A stretch of DNA of 64,000 nucleotides from Sporolactobacillus sp. STSJ-5 (GCF_024385605.1 NZ_JANFOJ010000002.1:62001-126000); one strand, 5' to 3'; shown: positions 49,474 through 59,032, counted from the stretch's first letter. Numbers and translations: made by a program. Notes: generated from the letters alone by a model not told the origin.

Positions 49474-49538
49474 CAAGTGTGCGGGTTTTCATCGTGAAAA
49501 ATAGATTACAATGAAAGAAAAAGAACGGGAGGTACCTA

Positions 49539-50213
49539 GTGAAACATTTAAAACGGATCCTCATTATGGTTCTCATGCTTACCTTTTATATCTTCGCCTT
49601 AAACAACTATATTGGTCTACATTCGTTTATTGACTTTTTTAACAGCATGCTTGCTGCATCCATTATTTTTACACTCTTTTTTTTGTTAATTAACGGCCTA
49701 ACAATTTACTTTTATCGATCTTGGAGGCAATGCTGGAAATGGATGATCGTCCTGATTTTATCTGCGCTTCCCTATGTTAACTGGCTTTATGTTTATCCAT
49801 GGACAGCTGCTAAAACGTATCCTTATTTCGTGAATTATCTAGCAGAGCAGGGGCTTTCAACAGCAGACATCACCAGATACAGAGCATTTCCCGATCTGAA
49901 AATGGGCGGGTATAATTATGAGGCTTACTTTAAACAGGACAGCAAATATGCGTATAGTTATACCCTTGATGTACATGGATTTCTGATTTTTACTGCTTTT
50001 AAAGATAGTGACTTTAGAAATTATAAAGATGCGAAAATTCGCGAAGTCTACAATGAAAAAGAATTCATGCGATTAAAGAAGGATTCGATTACAGAGGCGA
50101 AGGATTACAGAAAATGGACAAAAGATCCGGTTTCAAACAGCGTTCAACAACAAAAACGTCGAGAGTCGCAAAAGCATCGGATTGGCTTATATCAGTCTAA
50201 GGACATCAATTGA
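49539..50213 (+). CDS. Membrane protein of unknown function (C-terminus DUF3139-like)
   Basis: The product is 224 aa from GTG 49539, 6 nt after CGGGAGG. Three hydrophobic segments (about 6-25, 33-53, 66-88) are followed by a soluble part. The stretch YLAEQGLSTADITRYRAF... GGYNYEAYFKQDSKYAYSYTLD resembles the pattern of DUF3139-type small proteins; this is a weak comparison. The last 40 residues are Lys/Gln-rich. A small membrane protein follows after 22 bp, so the two are probably in one unit. I do not recognise a function. Confidence 0.72.
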   Translation: MKHLKRILIMVLMLTFYIFALNNYIGLHSFIDFFNSMLAASIIFTLFFLLINGLTIYFYRSWRQCWKWMIVLILSALPYVNWLYVYPWTAAKTYPYFVNYLAEQGLSTADITRYRAFPDLKMGGYNYEAYFKQDSKYAYSYTLDVHGFLIFTAFKDSDFRNYKDAKIREVYNEKEFMRLKKDSITEAKDYRKWTKDPVSNSVQQQKRRESQKHRIGLYQSKDIN

Positions 50214-50235
50214 GTGGTTGGACCAAGGAGTGAAC

Positions 50236-50433
50236 ATGGGTAAGATTAAATGGCTGCTTTTAGAACATTACGCTCCACATATACTTGCCTCTCATTTCAA
50301 TGATCATTCTGGAAAGGAATCTTTTATGAAACACTATTTTGAAACGAAGAATATTAAGGTGATCGGTCTTTTTTCTGTTGCAATTTTCTTGTTCTATTTA
50401 ATTGGCTTTTTGATTGTGGGATTTGATCATTAA
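50236..50433 (+). CDS. Small single-span membrane protein
   Basis: The product is 65 aa from ATG 50236, with AAGGAG at 50225-50230. An in-frame start at 50182 is upstream of that site and overlaps the previous gene. The first ~38 residues are polar with several histidines; the rest is one hydrophobic span (about 40-62) ending in GFDH. It abuts the VanZ gene (TAATATG), which suggests coupling. Function unknown. Confidence 0.62.
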   Translation: MGKIKWLLLEHYAPHILASHFNDHSGKESFMKHYFETKNIKVIGLFSVAIFLFYLIGFLIVGFDH

Positions 50434-50434
50434 T

Positions 50435-51037
50435 ATGATCATTGAATATCTGGCCACTTTGTTTAATCTCATTATGTTTACGCTGATTTTTTTGCTCATT
50501 ACAAGGAAAATAATCATTCGCGGGATCAGTCAAACGCTGTTTTTCTTGGCTTTTCAACTATACGCGTGGATTGCGTTTTGGCTGCTACTGGGCATTGATG
50601 CACATCAGCTATGGTTCGGATTATTTGATGCTGACTATGAGCGTAATTTATCGATGATGGTCAATTTGATCCCCTTTCGTACCCTCGTAACTCAGTTTGC
50701 CAATTTTCCTTCTGCCTATTATGCGGTACATCAGATTATCGGAAATATTATCGTTCTGACTCCTCTCTGTTTTTTTCTGCTCTATTTTAGACGAATCACG
50801 TTTAAACGCGCGTTTCCCATTATGTTCGTTTATTCGCTATCGATTGAGGCACTACAATTCTTATCGGATCTCCTCTTTTTTCAGGCTCGCGCAATGGATA
50901 TTGATGATGTGATTCTTAACACTTCCGGCGCTGCTCTAGGAATCTCTGGATATTTAGTATATTTAGGGCTGGCCGCACTATCCAGTCATTTCATACGAAA
51001 AAAATTGATCAGCCACTATTCATCCAAAAAATTATAG
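50435..51037 (+). CDS. VanZ-family membrane protein
   Basis: The product is 200 aa from ATG 50435, overlapping or abutting the stop before it. Four or five membrane spans are visible. VanZ signatures are NLIPFRT, QIIGNIIVLTPLCFFLLY, the SIEALQFLSD motif and RAMDIDDVILNTSGAALG. VanZ proteins are linked to low-level glycopeptide (teicoplanin) or lipoglycopeptide tolerance in some Gram-positives, but most chromosomal copies have no known role. Its 3' end overlaps the convergent PadR gene by 6 bp. Confidence 0.85.
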   Translation: MIIEYLATLFNLIMFTLIFLLITRKIIIRGISQTLFFLAFQLYAWIAFWLLLGIDAHQLWFGLFDADYERNLSMMVNLIPFRTLVTQFANFPSAYYAVHQIIGNIIVLTPLCFFLLYFRRITFKRAFPIMFVYSLSIEALQFLSDLLFFQARAMDIDDVILNTSGAALGISGYLVYLGLAALSSHFIRKKLISHYSSKKL

Positions 51038-51346
51038 TCTGATTCCTAATTGTGATACCCCTTGGACAACTACCTTCCATTCTTCAATACTTTGACGAAG
51101 ATAGCCTTGACCCGTATTGGTAATCTCATAATATTTTCTCGTCGGTCCGGACGGTGATTCTTTTTGCGTGACACATGTGTATCCGGTGGCTTTAAGTCGC
51201 CGGAGAATGGTGTAGACGGAGCCCTCATAAACATCAGGGAACACTTGGCGCACTGATTTCATCAATTCATAGCCATAAAGTGGTTCATCCTTCAGCTTAA
51301 AAAGAATGCACATTTCTAGAATACCTTTTTTCATCTGAGTATCCAT
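51032..51346 (-). CDS. PadR-family transcriptional regulator
   Basis: The product is 104 aa from ATG 51346 (minus), behind AAGGAGAGC. A winged-helix PadR domain covers most of the protein: MKKGILEMCILFKLKDEPLYGYELMKSV, EGSVYTILRRLKATGYT and SPSGPTRKYYEITNTGQGYL. PadR proteins often repress their own operon and a linked envelope gene. It is the second gene after a HAAS-RDD protein, the reverse of the common order in which padR comes first. Confidence 0.92.
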   Translation of the reverse strand: MDTQMKKGILEMCILFKLKDEPLYGYELMKSVRQVFPDVYEGSVYTILRRLKATGYTCVTQKESPSGPTRKYYEITNTGQGYLRQSIEEWKVVVQGVSQLGIRL

Positions 51347-51357
51347 AACTGCTCTCC

Positions 51358-52131
51358 TTACTCTTTCGTGACGATTGTGTCTGCCAGCATATCATGGAGC
51401 GTCTTGTGTTCTTTCGTGAATAATAGAGTGAACAATGAGGCAAGCGGGATAAGCGGAATGGAATTAATCAGTACTTTTCCTAGGAATTCGCGATAAAAAA
51501 TGGTCCATTTAGATGCTGGTTCTGCGGTTGCAGTGCGTACACGGATGTGCATCAGTTTCTTTCCCAAGGTCTGTCCATGCAGCAGCCAGGTACAGATCAG
51601 TGCGTAAAAAAGATAAAAAGCGACTGAAAGGTAGTTAAATGTAATCATTAGTGCGCTAGGCTTTCCGATCGTTCGATTCTCAGTTACTACGTTGTGTCCA
51701 TCAAAAACTGTTGTTGATGTTTCTTGATAATAGGCAGCTGTTCCACCGTATATGGACACACCCCATGCAGGACTTGCATAGGAAAAGATAAGCATGAAAA
51801 GAACAGGGACAGCTATTTTGCTCAAAAGAGAGAATAATAAGGCAGGGAGAACTGCAATCACTGCATCAATCAAAAAGGCACATAGACGTTTGCCAGGATT
51901 GGCGATATTCTTATTAATTGTTCGTCCCTGTTGACTTTGCTCATCTCTGAGCAATTGTGCAAGATAGGATGGAGAACCAAGCTCTGCGGAAATCTCATCG
52001 TCTGCTCTGCCTTCTTCTCTGCCTGAAATGAAAAAGCTTTCGTAATCGGACAGAACTTCCCTCAAATCTTCCTCAGAGATGTTACCTTTAAGCTGAATCT
52101 CTAATTCGTGTATAAATTCGGATTGTTTCAT
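51358..52131 (-). CDS. HAAS (DUF1700)-RDD fusion membrane protein
   Basis: The product is 257 aa from ATG 52131 (minus), 9 nt after AGGAG; an ATG at 52140 is too close. Residues about 1-65 form a HAAS/DUF1700-type domain (EFIHELEIQLKGNISEEDLREVLSDYESFFISGREEGRADDEISAELGSP), which pairs with PadR systems. Residues about 80-255 form an RDD membrane domain with four spans (PGKRLCAFLIDAVI... GQTLGKKLMHIRVR... KTLHDMLADTIV). PadR lies 11 bp downstream. RDD proteins have been linked to ion exchange; the role here is unknown. Confidence 0.85.
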   Translation of the reverse strand: MKQSEFIHELEIQLKGNISEEDLREVLSDYESFFISGREEGRADDEISAELGSPSYLAQLLRDEQSQQGRTINKNIANPGKRLCAFLIDAVIAVLPALLFSLLSKIAVPVLFMLIFSYASPAWGVSIYGGTAAYYQETSTTVFDGHNVVTENRTIGKPSALMITFNYLSVAFYLFYALICTWLLHGQTLGKKLMHIRVRTATAEPASKWTIFYREFLGKVLINSIPLIPLASLFTLLFTKEHKTLHDMLADTIVTKE

Positions 52132-52239
52132 TCTGTTCATCTCCTGCGATACTGTTCAATAAGCAATAGCGGCATCTGCATATCTATGGAACTTTTTTTC
52201 TGTGTGTACCTATCTTAAGAAATCCTTCATTTTTTCCAA

Positions 52240-52269
52240 TTGTATTTTTTAAGAACATCCCTTTACAAT
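52240..52269 (+). promoter_or_regulatory. Candidate sigma-A promoter for the two-component system
   Basis: TTGTAT (52240-52245), 18 bp and TACAAT (52264-52269), 32 bp before the response regulator. It lies in the gap divergent from the HAAS-RDD gene. Confidence 0.55.
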
Positions 52270-52301
52270 AAGTACAGTAAGCTGACGTGCGGGGAGAGTA
52301 A

Positions 52302-52997
52302 ATGATGGAAGCGTATAATGTGCTAGTTGTTGACGATGATAAAGAAATTCGTGATGTTATCGGCATTTACTTAAAAAATGAAGGGATTCATGTGCTGAAA
52401 GCAGAGGATGGGCTTGAGGCGATCGAAGTGCTGCGTTGTCACACGGTGCATCTTATCTTACTCGATGTTATGATGCCGCGTATGGACGGAATTCAGACCA
52501 CGTTCAAGATTCGTGAACAGAAAAACATCCCGATTATCATGATCAGCGCGAAAAGCGAGGACATGGATAAAATACTCGGTCTGCAGGTCGGCGCGGATGA
52601 TTACGTGACGAAACCTTTCAATCCGCTTGAACTCGTTGCACGTGTCAAATCACAGTTGCGAAGATACGTGACACTTGGTACATATGAGAAGAAAAATGAA
52701 GTGATTGATTTGAACGGGCTTGTTCTCGAACAGGCAGAGAAACGCGTTTCTGTGAATGGTGAACCGGTTCGCCTTACGCCAATTGAGTACCGAATTGTTG
52801 ATTTACTGATGCGTCACGCCGGTCGTGTTTTCTCTATTCATGAAATTTATGAACGTGTCTGGGAGGAACCCAGCTATAACGCAGAGAACACGGTCGCCGT
52901 ACATATACGTAAAATCCGAGAAAAAATTGAAATTGATCCGAAAAATCCAAGATATTTGAAGGTGGTGTGGGGCATTGGCTATAAAATTGAAAAATAA
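52302..52997 (+). CDS. OmpR-family response regulator
   Basis: The product is 231 aa; ATG 52302 or 52305 follows GGGGAGAG. The receiver domain (1-115) has the acidic pocket VVDDDKE, phospho-acceptor Asp55 (54 from the second ATG) in LLDVMMPRMDG, and KPFNPLEL. The winged-helix output domain (135-230) has RLTPIEYRIVDLLMRHAGRVFS and VAVHIRKIREKIE. It resembles VanR-type regulators. It overlaps the sensor kinase gene by 23 nt, so the pair is coupled. Target genes are not known; the nearby VanZ and HAAS-RDD genes are candidates. Confidence 0.93.
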   Translation: MMEAYNVLVVDDDKEIRDVIGIYLKNEGIHVLKAEDGLEAIEVLRCHTVHLILLDVMMPRMDGIQTTFKIREQKNIPIIMISAKSEDMDKILGLQVGADDYVTKPFNPLELVARVKSQLRRYVTLGTYEKKNEVIDLNGLVLEQAEKRVSVNGEPVRLTPIEYRIVDLLMRHAGRVFSIHEIYERVWEEPSYNAENTVAVHIRKIREKIEIDPKNPRYLKVVWGIGYKIEK

Positions 52998-55179
52998 AAA
53001 AGCAGGGTATCTGTTCACCTGGCTTACGATATTCGGTCTCTCGCTGCTTCTGCTTGTAATCACGGTATACAGGCCGATGATGTTTGGCACTTTTGAGAAT
53101 TTCAGTGGTTTTAAGAGTGCATATGAGCAATTTAAATATGAGCTGGCGATGACGAAACTCATTCATCCATTACCTAGCCAGATAAAGACCCTCCCCATCA
53201 CAAAGGATGATATTCACGAATTTCGTTATCGTTACGGCGACCTGCCCAAGCAGTTATCAAATGTCCGCAGTCAGTACTCGGATGTGATTGCAAAAGCGGA
53301 GAAAGCCGAAGATAAAAAAGCTGTATCCTATTATAAAAAAGAACGAGATAAGAAAATCAGTGCGATCGAGAAGAACTTTAAGAATGATGCTCATGTGATC
53401 GAACAGATACGCGACGAGCGATTAGCACTGATGAAAAAGTTTAAGGCAACCTCACTTTCCAATGAACAAGAGAGTTTTAATCAATTAGCAAAGGTCTTTA
53501 AGTATCGTTTTGAAAATAAAAAAACCGGCGGCGTTTTTTCAAATGCGACAGATGCTCAAGGAACAGATAAGCAGTCGGAAAAGCGCTTTGAAAAACGTTT
53601 TAAAAACTTTTATCCTGATCATTATTTGAGTACTGGGGATAAACGCATTACTCGAATCTTAACGCTTTGGAACGCTGATTATTCCGGAGAGATTTATATT
53701 AATAAAAATGCCCAGATGGATCAATTGAATTCTAATTATCGCGCTTATGTTCAAAGTAAGCTATTTGGCTATGTTTTACTTATACTGTCGATTGCCATGA
53801 TTGGTTATGCGTTGTTTCTTGTTTGGAAACAGAGGGTATTTTCACTCGTTGGGTTTCAAATAACAAGTCGGTTGTATCGTCGTATTCCAATTGAATTGCG
53901 GTTTATGTTTCTTGCACTGGAACTCTTTATTTTTTTGGCTGTTCTTATCAACATTGGATCAACTGCAAATGGATTGGATTATGGATATGCGTATGCATTT
54001 TTCGGCAGTTTCGGAGATTTAAGCGCATTTGCTCTTTACAGTGTTGGCATTCTATGTGCGATGACAACCGTCCTTTTCCAAATTCAATGGCTCTGGCAGA
54101 TGATACGTGACCCTGAGCAAAGAGCGGAGTGCCGAAAGGGGAGCATCGTCTCGCAGTCAAGAGAGATTATTAATGCCTTTTTCATTGCACCCTTTACCGG
54201 CTTGAAAGTTATGTTTTTCGTTGCGGCAATCTTTTTCCTTGGCATGTCGGCTCCACTTTTTTCTATTAGTGGCAGCGTTGCCGCAGCATTCTTATTTTTG
54301 ATTTTTACTGCACTGCCTCTGCTGTGGTTCTCATTGAAACGTGCCACACAGTTCAATCGCATTTTTAATCAAATGAATGCCTTGGCGGCAGGAGAGGAGC
54401 AGCCTGATCTGCCCGTACATGGAAGGAGCAATATTAGCCGGTTGTCTCAATCATTAAACACATTAAAACATGGCGTGAAGTCATCACGGAACGCGCAGTT
54501 GAAAAGCGAACGGCTGAAGACGGAGCTCATTACCAATGTCAGTCATGACCTGCGTACGCCGCTGACTTCAATCATTACCTATAATGATCTGTTAAGAAAA
54601 TCGGATGTGAGCGATGAGGAACGGCAGGACTACCTAGCCATCATTGATCGAAAAGCGAAGCGTTTGAAGCGGCTGATTGATGATTTATTTGACGCCTCTA
54701 AAATGGCAAGCGGTGCAATTGAATTGCACAAGACCAAGGTTAATTTGAATGAGTTGCTGACTCAAGCACTTGCTGAATATGATGAAGCCATTCAACAATC
54801 AAAGCTTAACTTTCGTATAAAAACTCCGGATGAAGGGATTCCGGTTATTGTCGACGGTCAGAAATTATGGCGTGTTTTTGATAATATGATTGGAAACATT
54901 CTTAAATATTCAATGGAAGGAACGCGCGTGTATATCACACTCGAAGTGAAAAACGGCGAGGCGATGGCGACGTTCAAAAATATTACTAAGTACGAACTTG
55001 GCGACAATGTTGATGAATTATTTGAACGCTTTAAACGCGGGGATGCGTCACGCCATACGGAAGGCTCAGGGCTTGGACTAGCGATTGCTAAGTCGATCAT
55101 CGATCTCCATGGCGGCATTTTTGAAATTGACTTGGATGGCGATCTATTTAAGGTTGTCATCAGACTCCCAACAAACTGA
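52975..55179 (+). CDS. Sensor histidine kinase with multi-span membrane domain
   Basis: The product is 734 aa from TTG 52975, 9 nt after AGGTGG. TM1 is at about 13-33, followed by a ~230-residue, highly charged, coiled-coil-like outer region rich in Lys/Glu. A block of five or six more spans (about 265-455) comes next. A HAMP-like linker leads to HisKA with His524 in NVSHDLRTPLTS, then an HATPase domain with NMIGNILKYS (N box) and GSGLGLAIAKS (G box). The catalytic half is VanS-like. The multi-span block between sensor and kinase is unusual for that group. The stimulus is unknown. A terminator follows at 55244. Confidence 0.9.
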   Translation: MAIKLKNKKAGYLFTWLTIFGLSLLLLVITVYRPMMFGTFENFSGFKSAYEQFKYELAMTKLIHPLPSQIKTLPITKDDIHEFRYRYGDLPKQLSNVRSQYSDVIAKAEKAEDKKAVSYYKKERDKKISAIEKNFKNDAHVIEQIRDERLALMKKFKATSLSNEQESFNQLAKVFKYRFENKKTGGVFSNATDAQGTDKQSEKRFEKRFKNFYPDHYLSTGDKRITRILTLWNADYSGEIYINKNAQMDQLNSNYRAYVQSKLFGYVLLILSIAMIGYALFLVWKQRVFSLVGFQITSRLYRRIPIELRFMFLALELFIFLAVLINIGSTANGLDYGYAYAFFGSFGDLSAFALYSVGILCAMTTVLFQIQWLWQMIRDPEQRAECRKGSIVSQSREIINAFFIAPFTGLKVMFFVAAIFFLGMSAPLFSISGSVAAAFLFLIFTALPLLWFSLKRATQFNRIFNQMNALAAGEEQPDLPVHGRSNISRLSQSLNTLKHGVKSSRNAQLKSERLKTELITNVSHDLRTPLTSIITYNDLLRKSDVSDEERQDYLAIIDRKAKRLKRLIDDLFDASKMASGAIELHKTKVNLNELLTQALAEYDEAIQQSKLNFRIKTPDEGIPVIVDGQKLWRVFDNMIGNILKYSMEGTRVYITLEVKNGEAMATFKNITKYELGDNVDELFERFKRGDASRHTEGSGLGLAIAKSIIDLHGGIFEIDLDGDLFKVVIRLPTN

Positions 55180-55243
55180 GACCTTTCTTGACTCGGAAGC
55201 GCGCCAAGTGAGACAATAGAGTTCGGTATTTAATCGGAAGTTG

Positions 55244-55273
55244 AAAAGCGAGCAGCGAATGCCCGCTTTTTTT
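55244..55273 (+). terminator. Intrinsic terminator after the histidine kinase gene
   Basis: AAAAGCG (55244-55250) pairs with CGCTTTT (55264-55270), with an inner GC/GC step across one mismatch, followed by T. It lies 65 bp after the kinase stop and just before rqcH. Confidence 0.7.
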
Positions 55274-55291
55274 GGAAGTGAGGAATGCGCC

Positions 55292-57019
55292 ATGTCTTAT
55301 GACGGTATTGTTACTCATGCTGCTGTTCAAAGTCTGCAAGATTTTACAGGTGGCAGGGTAGCTAAAATATATCAGCCAACTCCTACGGATCTTATTTTTC
55401 ATCTGCGCGCACGCGGGGTACGCGGAAAATTGCTCATTTCTATTAATGCAGCATTTGCACGCATGCATTTGACAGAGCAATCGGAAGGTAACCCTCAGGA
55501 GCCGCCGATGTTCTGTATGCTTCTGCGCAAATATCTTGAGGGAAGCGTCATTGAGCGGATCGAGCAGCTAGGCTTCGAGCGTATCGTACACATTGATCTT
55601 CGTTCACGCAATGAATTGGGTGATCTTACAGAAAAAGAATTGATTATTGAGCTCATGGGCAGACACAGCAATGTAATTCTGATTGATAAAGAGAGCAAGC
55701 GAATTATTGATTCAATGAAACATTTGACTCCTGCGGTCAATCGTTTCCGTACGGTGTTACCCGGTGAAACTTATGTTCTGCCGCCGGATCAGGGGAAGCT
55801 TAATCCGCTTGAGATGAGTGTGCAGGATTTAATCGGCCGGATTGAATGGAATGCCGGACGCATTGATCGCCAGATTGTAGGTATGGTCAGCGGATTTTCA
55901 CCGCAGATTGGTGCTGAAATTGTTCATCGCGCCGGACTCCCTCACCAAGAAGCGATTGCACAAGCTTTTCTTGAGATTCAGACAGAAATACGAAATCATG
56001 ATTATCATCCGATGATTGTTTTTAATGATAAGGGAAAAGATGACTTTCATGTGTTGCGGCTGACCCATGAATCAGGGAAAACGGAAAACTTCACCACTGT
56101 TCACCAGATGCTTGATCGTTTTTACGCGGTTAAAGCACAGACTGACGCGGTCAGACAGAAGGCAGGAGATCTCAGTCATTTTATCAGCCTTGAATTGAAG
56201 AAAAACAAGACAAAGCTCAAGAAATTGGAAAAAACACTGCGGGACGCTGAAGATGCGGATAAGTATCGTTTATATGGAGAATTGCTAACGGCAAGCATGC
56301 ATGTCTTTAAACGCGGCGACTTGCACGTAGATGTGATTAATTATTATGATCCTGATCAGAAACGAGTGACGATCAGCCTTAATCCAAATCGGACTCCTTC
56401 GGAGAACGCACAAGCTTATTTCAAAAAGTATAATAAAGCAAAGACAGCAAAAAAAGTTGTTACAGAACAAGTTCGGCAAACGAATAGCGAGATCGTATAT
56501 TTTGAAGGACTGACGCAGCAGGTTGAATCCGCTTCAATGAAGGATATCGAAGAAATTCGCGAGGAACTAGTCGAAGGCGGTTATTTAAGAAAGAAGCGCT
56601 CAGTTAAAGATCGGAAGAGAAAGAATAAACCGGTCATAGATCAGTATTTTGCCTCGGATGGTACATTGATTCTCGTTGGGAAGAACAATAAACAGAATGA
56701 TTACTTGACAACGAAAGAAGCGGCACGCGAAGAGATTTGGCTGCACACAAAGAATATTCCCGGATCGCATGTTGTGATTCGATCGCAGAACCCAAGTGAA
56801 GATGTGCTGAAGGAAGCGGCTAATCTTGCAGCTTTTTACAGTAAATCACGCATGGGCAGCGGTGTTCCGGTTGACTATACCAAAGTGAAATATGTCAAAA
56901 AACCAAGCGGTGCCAAACCTGGTTTTGTTATCTATACGGATCAAAAAACGCTCTATGTAACACCAGATGAATCGCAGGTTCTGAACATGCGTGAAAAGCC
57001 AAAATCTGAGACAAAATAA
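55292..57019 (+). CDS. rqcH: Ribosome quality control protein RqcH (NFACT family)
   Basis: The product is 575 aa from ATG 55292, behind GTGAGGA; an in-frame ATG at 55241 would start inside the upstream terminator. RqcH binds stalled large subunits and directs alanine tailing of the nascent chain. It has NFACT-N (1-~180, with IVHIDLRSRNELGD holding the conserved Asp-Arg), a helix-hairpin-helix and long coiled coil (~290-430), and the NFACT-R domain (~440-560, TTKEAAREEIWLHTKNIPGSHVVIR). It was earlier described as a fibronectin-binding protein (FbpA/YloA). Confidence 0.94.
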   Translation: MSYDGIVTHAAVQSLQDFTGGRVAKIYQPTPTDLIFHLRARGVRGKLLISINAAFARMHLTEQSEGNPQEPPMFCMLLRKYLEGSVIERIEQLGFERIVHIDLRSRNELGDLTEKELIIELMGRHSNVILIDKESKRIIDSMKHLTPAVNRFRTVLPGETYVLPPDQGKLNPLEMSVQDLIGRIEWNAGRIDRQIVGMVSGFSPQIGAEIVHRAGLPHQEAIAQAFLEIQTEIRNHDYHPMIVFNDKGKDDFHVLRLTHESGKTENFTTVHQMLDRFYAVKAQTDAVRQKAGDLSHFISLELKKNKTKLKKLEKTLRDAEDADKYRLYGELLTASMHVFKRGDLHVDVINYYDPDQKRVTISLNPNRTPSENAQAYFKKYNKAKTAKKVVTEQVRQTNSEIVYFEGLTQQVESASMKDIEEIREELVEGGYLRKKRSVKDRKRKNKPVIDQYFASDGTLILVGKNNKQNDYLTTKEAAREEIWLHTKNIPGSHVVIRSQNPSEDVLKEAANLAAFYSKSRMGSGVPVDYTKVKYVKKPSGAKPGFVIYTDQKTLYVTPDESQVLNMREKPKSETK

Positions 57020-57059
57020 CGGACTTGGCAGTTCATCTCAATTTATTTATCGTCAGTAC

Positions 57060-57089
57060 TTGCGACAACTCGATAAAAATGTTTAAAAT
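57060..57089 (+). promoter_or_regulatory. Candidate promoter for yloC-gmk-rpoZ
   Basis: TTGCGA (57060-57065), 18 bp and TAAAAT (57084-57089), 20 bp before yloC. Confidence 0.5.
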
Positions 57090-57109
57090 GAGATAGTGGA
57101 AGTGATCGG

Positions 57110-57997
57110 ATGATTAAAAGTATGACAGGCTTTGGTATGTGCGATCAAACCCAAGACGACACACAGGTACACGTTGAGCTTAAATCAGTCAATCATCGAT
57201 TCTTCGAGCTTACTTTCAACGGGCCGAGATCACTCGTCTATCTTGAAGATAAACTGAGGGAGATTGTTCATTCTTTTGTGAAGCGAGGCTCGCTCAACTT
57301 ATATCTCTCAGTTGAAGGTAATCAAGCGAACGAGCCACATTTGAAAACGAATTGGTCGCTCGTTGATCAGTATATGAGTGCTGCTAAAGAAATGCAGCGG
57401 CGCAGCGGATTCCAGCTGAACGATCTCAATGCGATTCTACAGCTTCCCGGTATCTTTTCATTAAACGATGGAGACAATTGTGATGCAAAATCAGTGGAAC
57501 CACTGGTGCTTGAATCCGTTCGCTATGCAGCAGAACATCTTATTGCGATGCGTGAAAAGGAAGGCGAAGCACTGAGAATTGATCTTTTAGATAAAATTCA
57601 GGGGATCCAATCCGAGGTTGACCAGCTTGAGGCGTTTATGCCTGAAGTTCGTGCCCAGTATAAGCTGAGGCTTCATGCCGCGATCACCGATTTTCTTGGG
57701 CAGAATCGAGGAATTGACGAGGATCGTTTCATGAACGAAATGGCCGTATTCGTCAATAAGACGGCCATTGATGAAGAAGTGACGCGCTTGAAAAGCCACT
57801 TAAATCAATGCAAAGTCTTATTGGAGGAGCATTCGGACATGCCCGTTGGTCGTCGTTTCGACTTTCTCATTCAAGAAATGAATCGTGAAGTGAATACGAT
57901 TGGCTCAAAGGGCAATCATGCTGAAGTAAGCCGCTTTGTTGTGTCCTTGAAAACCGAGATTGAAAAATTACGTGAACAAGTGCAAAATATAGAATAG
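57110..57997 (+). CDS. yloC: YicC/YloC family endoribonuclease
   Basis: The product is 295 aa from ATG 57110. The N-terminus MIKSMTGFGMCDQ and ELKSVNHRFFEL are the family signature. The C-terminal region includes DEEVTRLKSHLNQCKVLL and GRRFDFLIQEMNREVNTIGSK, with conserved acidic and Arg/Asn residues. YicC of E. coli and YloC of B. subtilis are reported to cleave RNA. In B. subtilis remA lies between yloC and gmk; here gmk starts 37 nt after yloC and remA is missing. Confidence 0.93.
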   Translation: MIKSMTGFGMCDQTQDDTQVHVELKSVNHRFFELTFNGPRSLVYLEDKLREIVHSFVKRGSLNLYLSVEGNQANEPHLKTNWSLVDQYMSAAKEMQRRSGFQLNDLNAILQLPGIFSLNDGDNCDAKSVEPLVLESVRYAAEHLIAMREKEGEALRIDLLDKIQGIQSEVDQLEAFMPEVRAQYKLRLHAAITDFLGQNRGIDEDRFMNEMAVFVNKTAIDEEVTRLKSHLNQCKVLLEEHSDMPVGRRFDFLIQEMNREVNTIGSKGNHAEVSRFVVSLKTEIEKLREQVQNIE

Positions 57998-58009
57998 ATG
58001 AATGGTTGA

Positions 58010-58648
<639 letters not shown>

Positions 58649-58654
58649 CGGAAT

Positions 58655-58852
58655 ATGATGATCTATCCGTCTATTGACAGTTTGCTTGAAAAAGTGAATT
58701 CTACTTATACATTGGTGACACTCTCCGCGAAACGTGCGCGCCAGCTTCAGGATGGTTCCGGACATTTACTCGTTGAACACCCGCGTTCTGTAAAAGAAGT
58801 CGGTCAAGCATTGGAAGAAATCAATGCTGGACTTCTCAATTACAAACGTTAA
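58655..58852 (+). CDS. rpoZ: RNA polymerase omega subunit
   Basis: The product is 65 aa. ATG 58655 follows AAGGGG; the next ATG (58658) would align better with B. subtilis. Omega helps assemble the beta' subunit. [29 protein letters not shown] and [13 protein letters not shown] are typical. The protein is of normal length for Bacillales. A strong terminator follows. Confidence 0.94.
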   Translation: MMIYPSIDSLLEKVNSTYTLVTLSAKRARQLQDGSGHLLVEHPRSVKEVGQALEEINAGLLNYKR

Positions 58853-58870
58853 CATGCACCGCCAAACGGC

Positions 58871-58905
58871 AAGGCAACAACCTTTATCAGGTTGTTGCCT
58901 TTTAT
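58871..58905 (+). terminator. Intrinsic terminator after rpoZ
   Basis: AAGGCAACAACC (58871-58882) and GGTTGTTGCCTT (58890-58901) form a 12-bp perfect stem with a 7-nt loop, then TT and A/T-rich sequence. Confidence 0.85.
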
Positions 58906-59032
58906 ATAGGTTTTAGCCTGGAATTTAAGATATCGGCAATTTGCTCGGCAGCATTTTCTTGATAATGGGATGCCAACGACCAAGAAGTAATTTTGTAAGA
59001 CAGTAGTCAGATATTGATAAGGAAGTGTTTTC

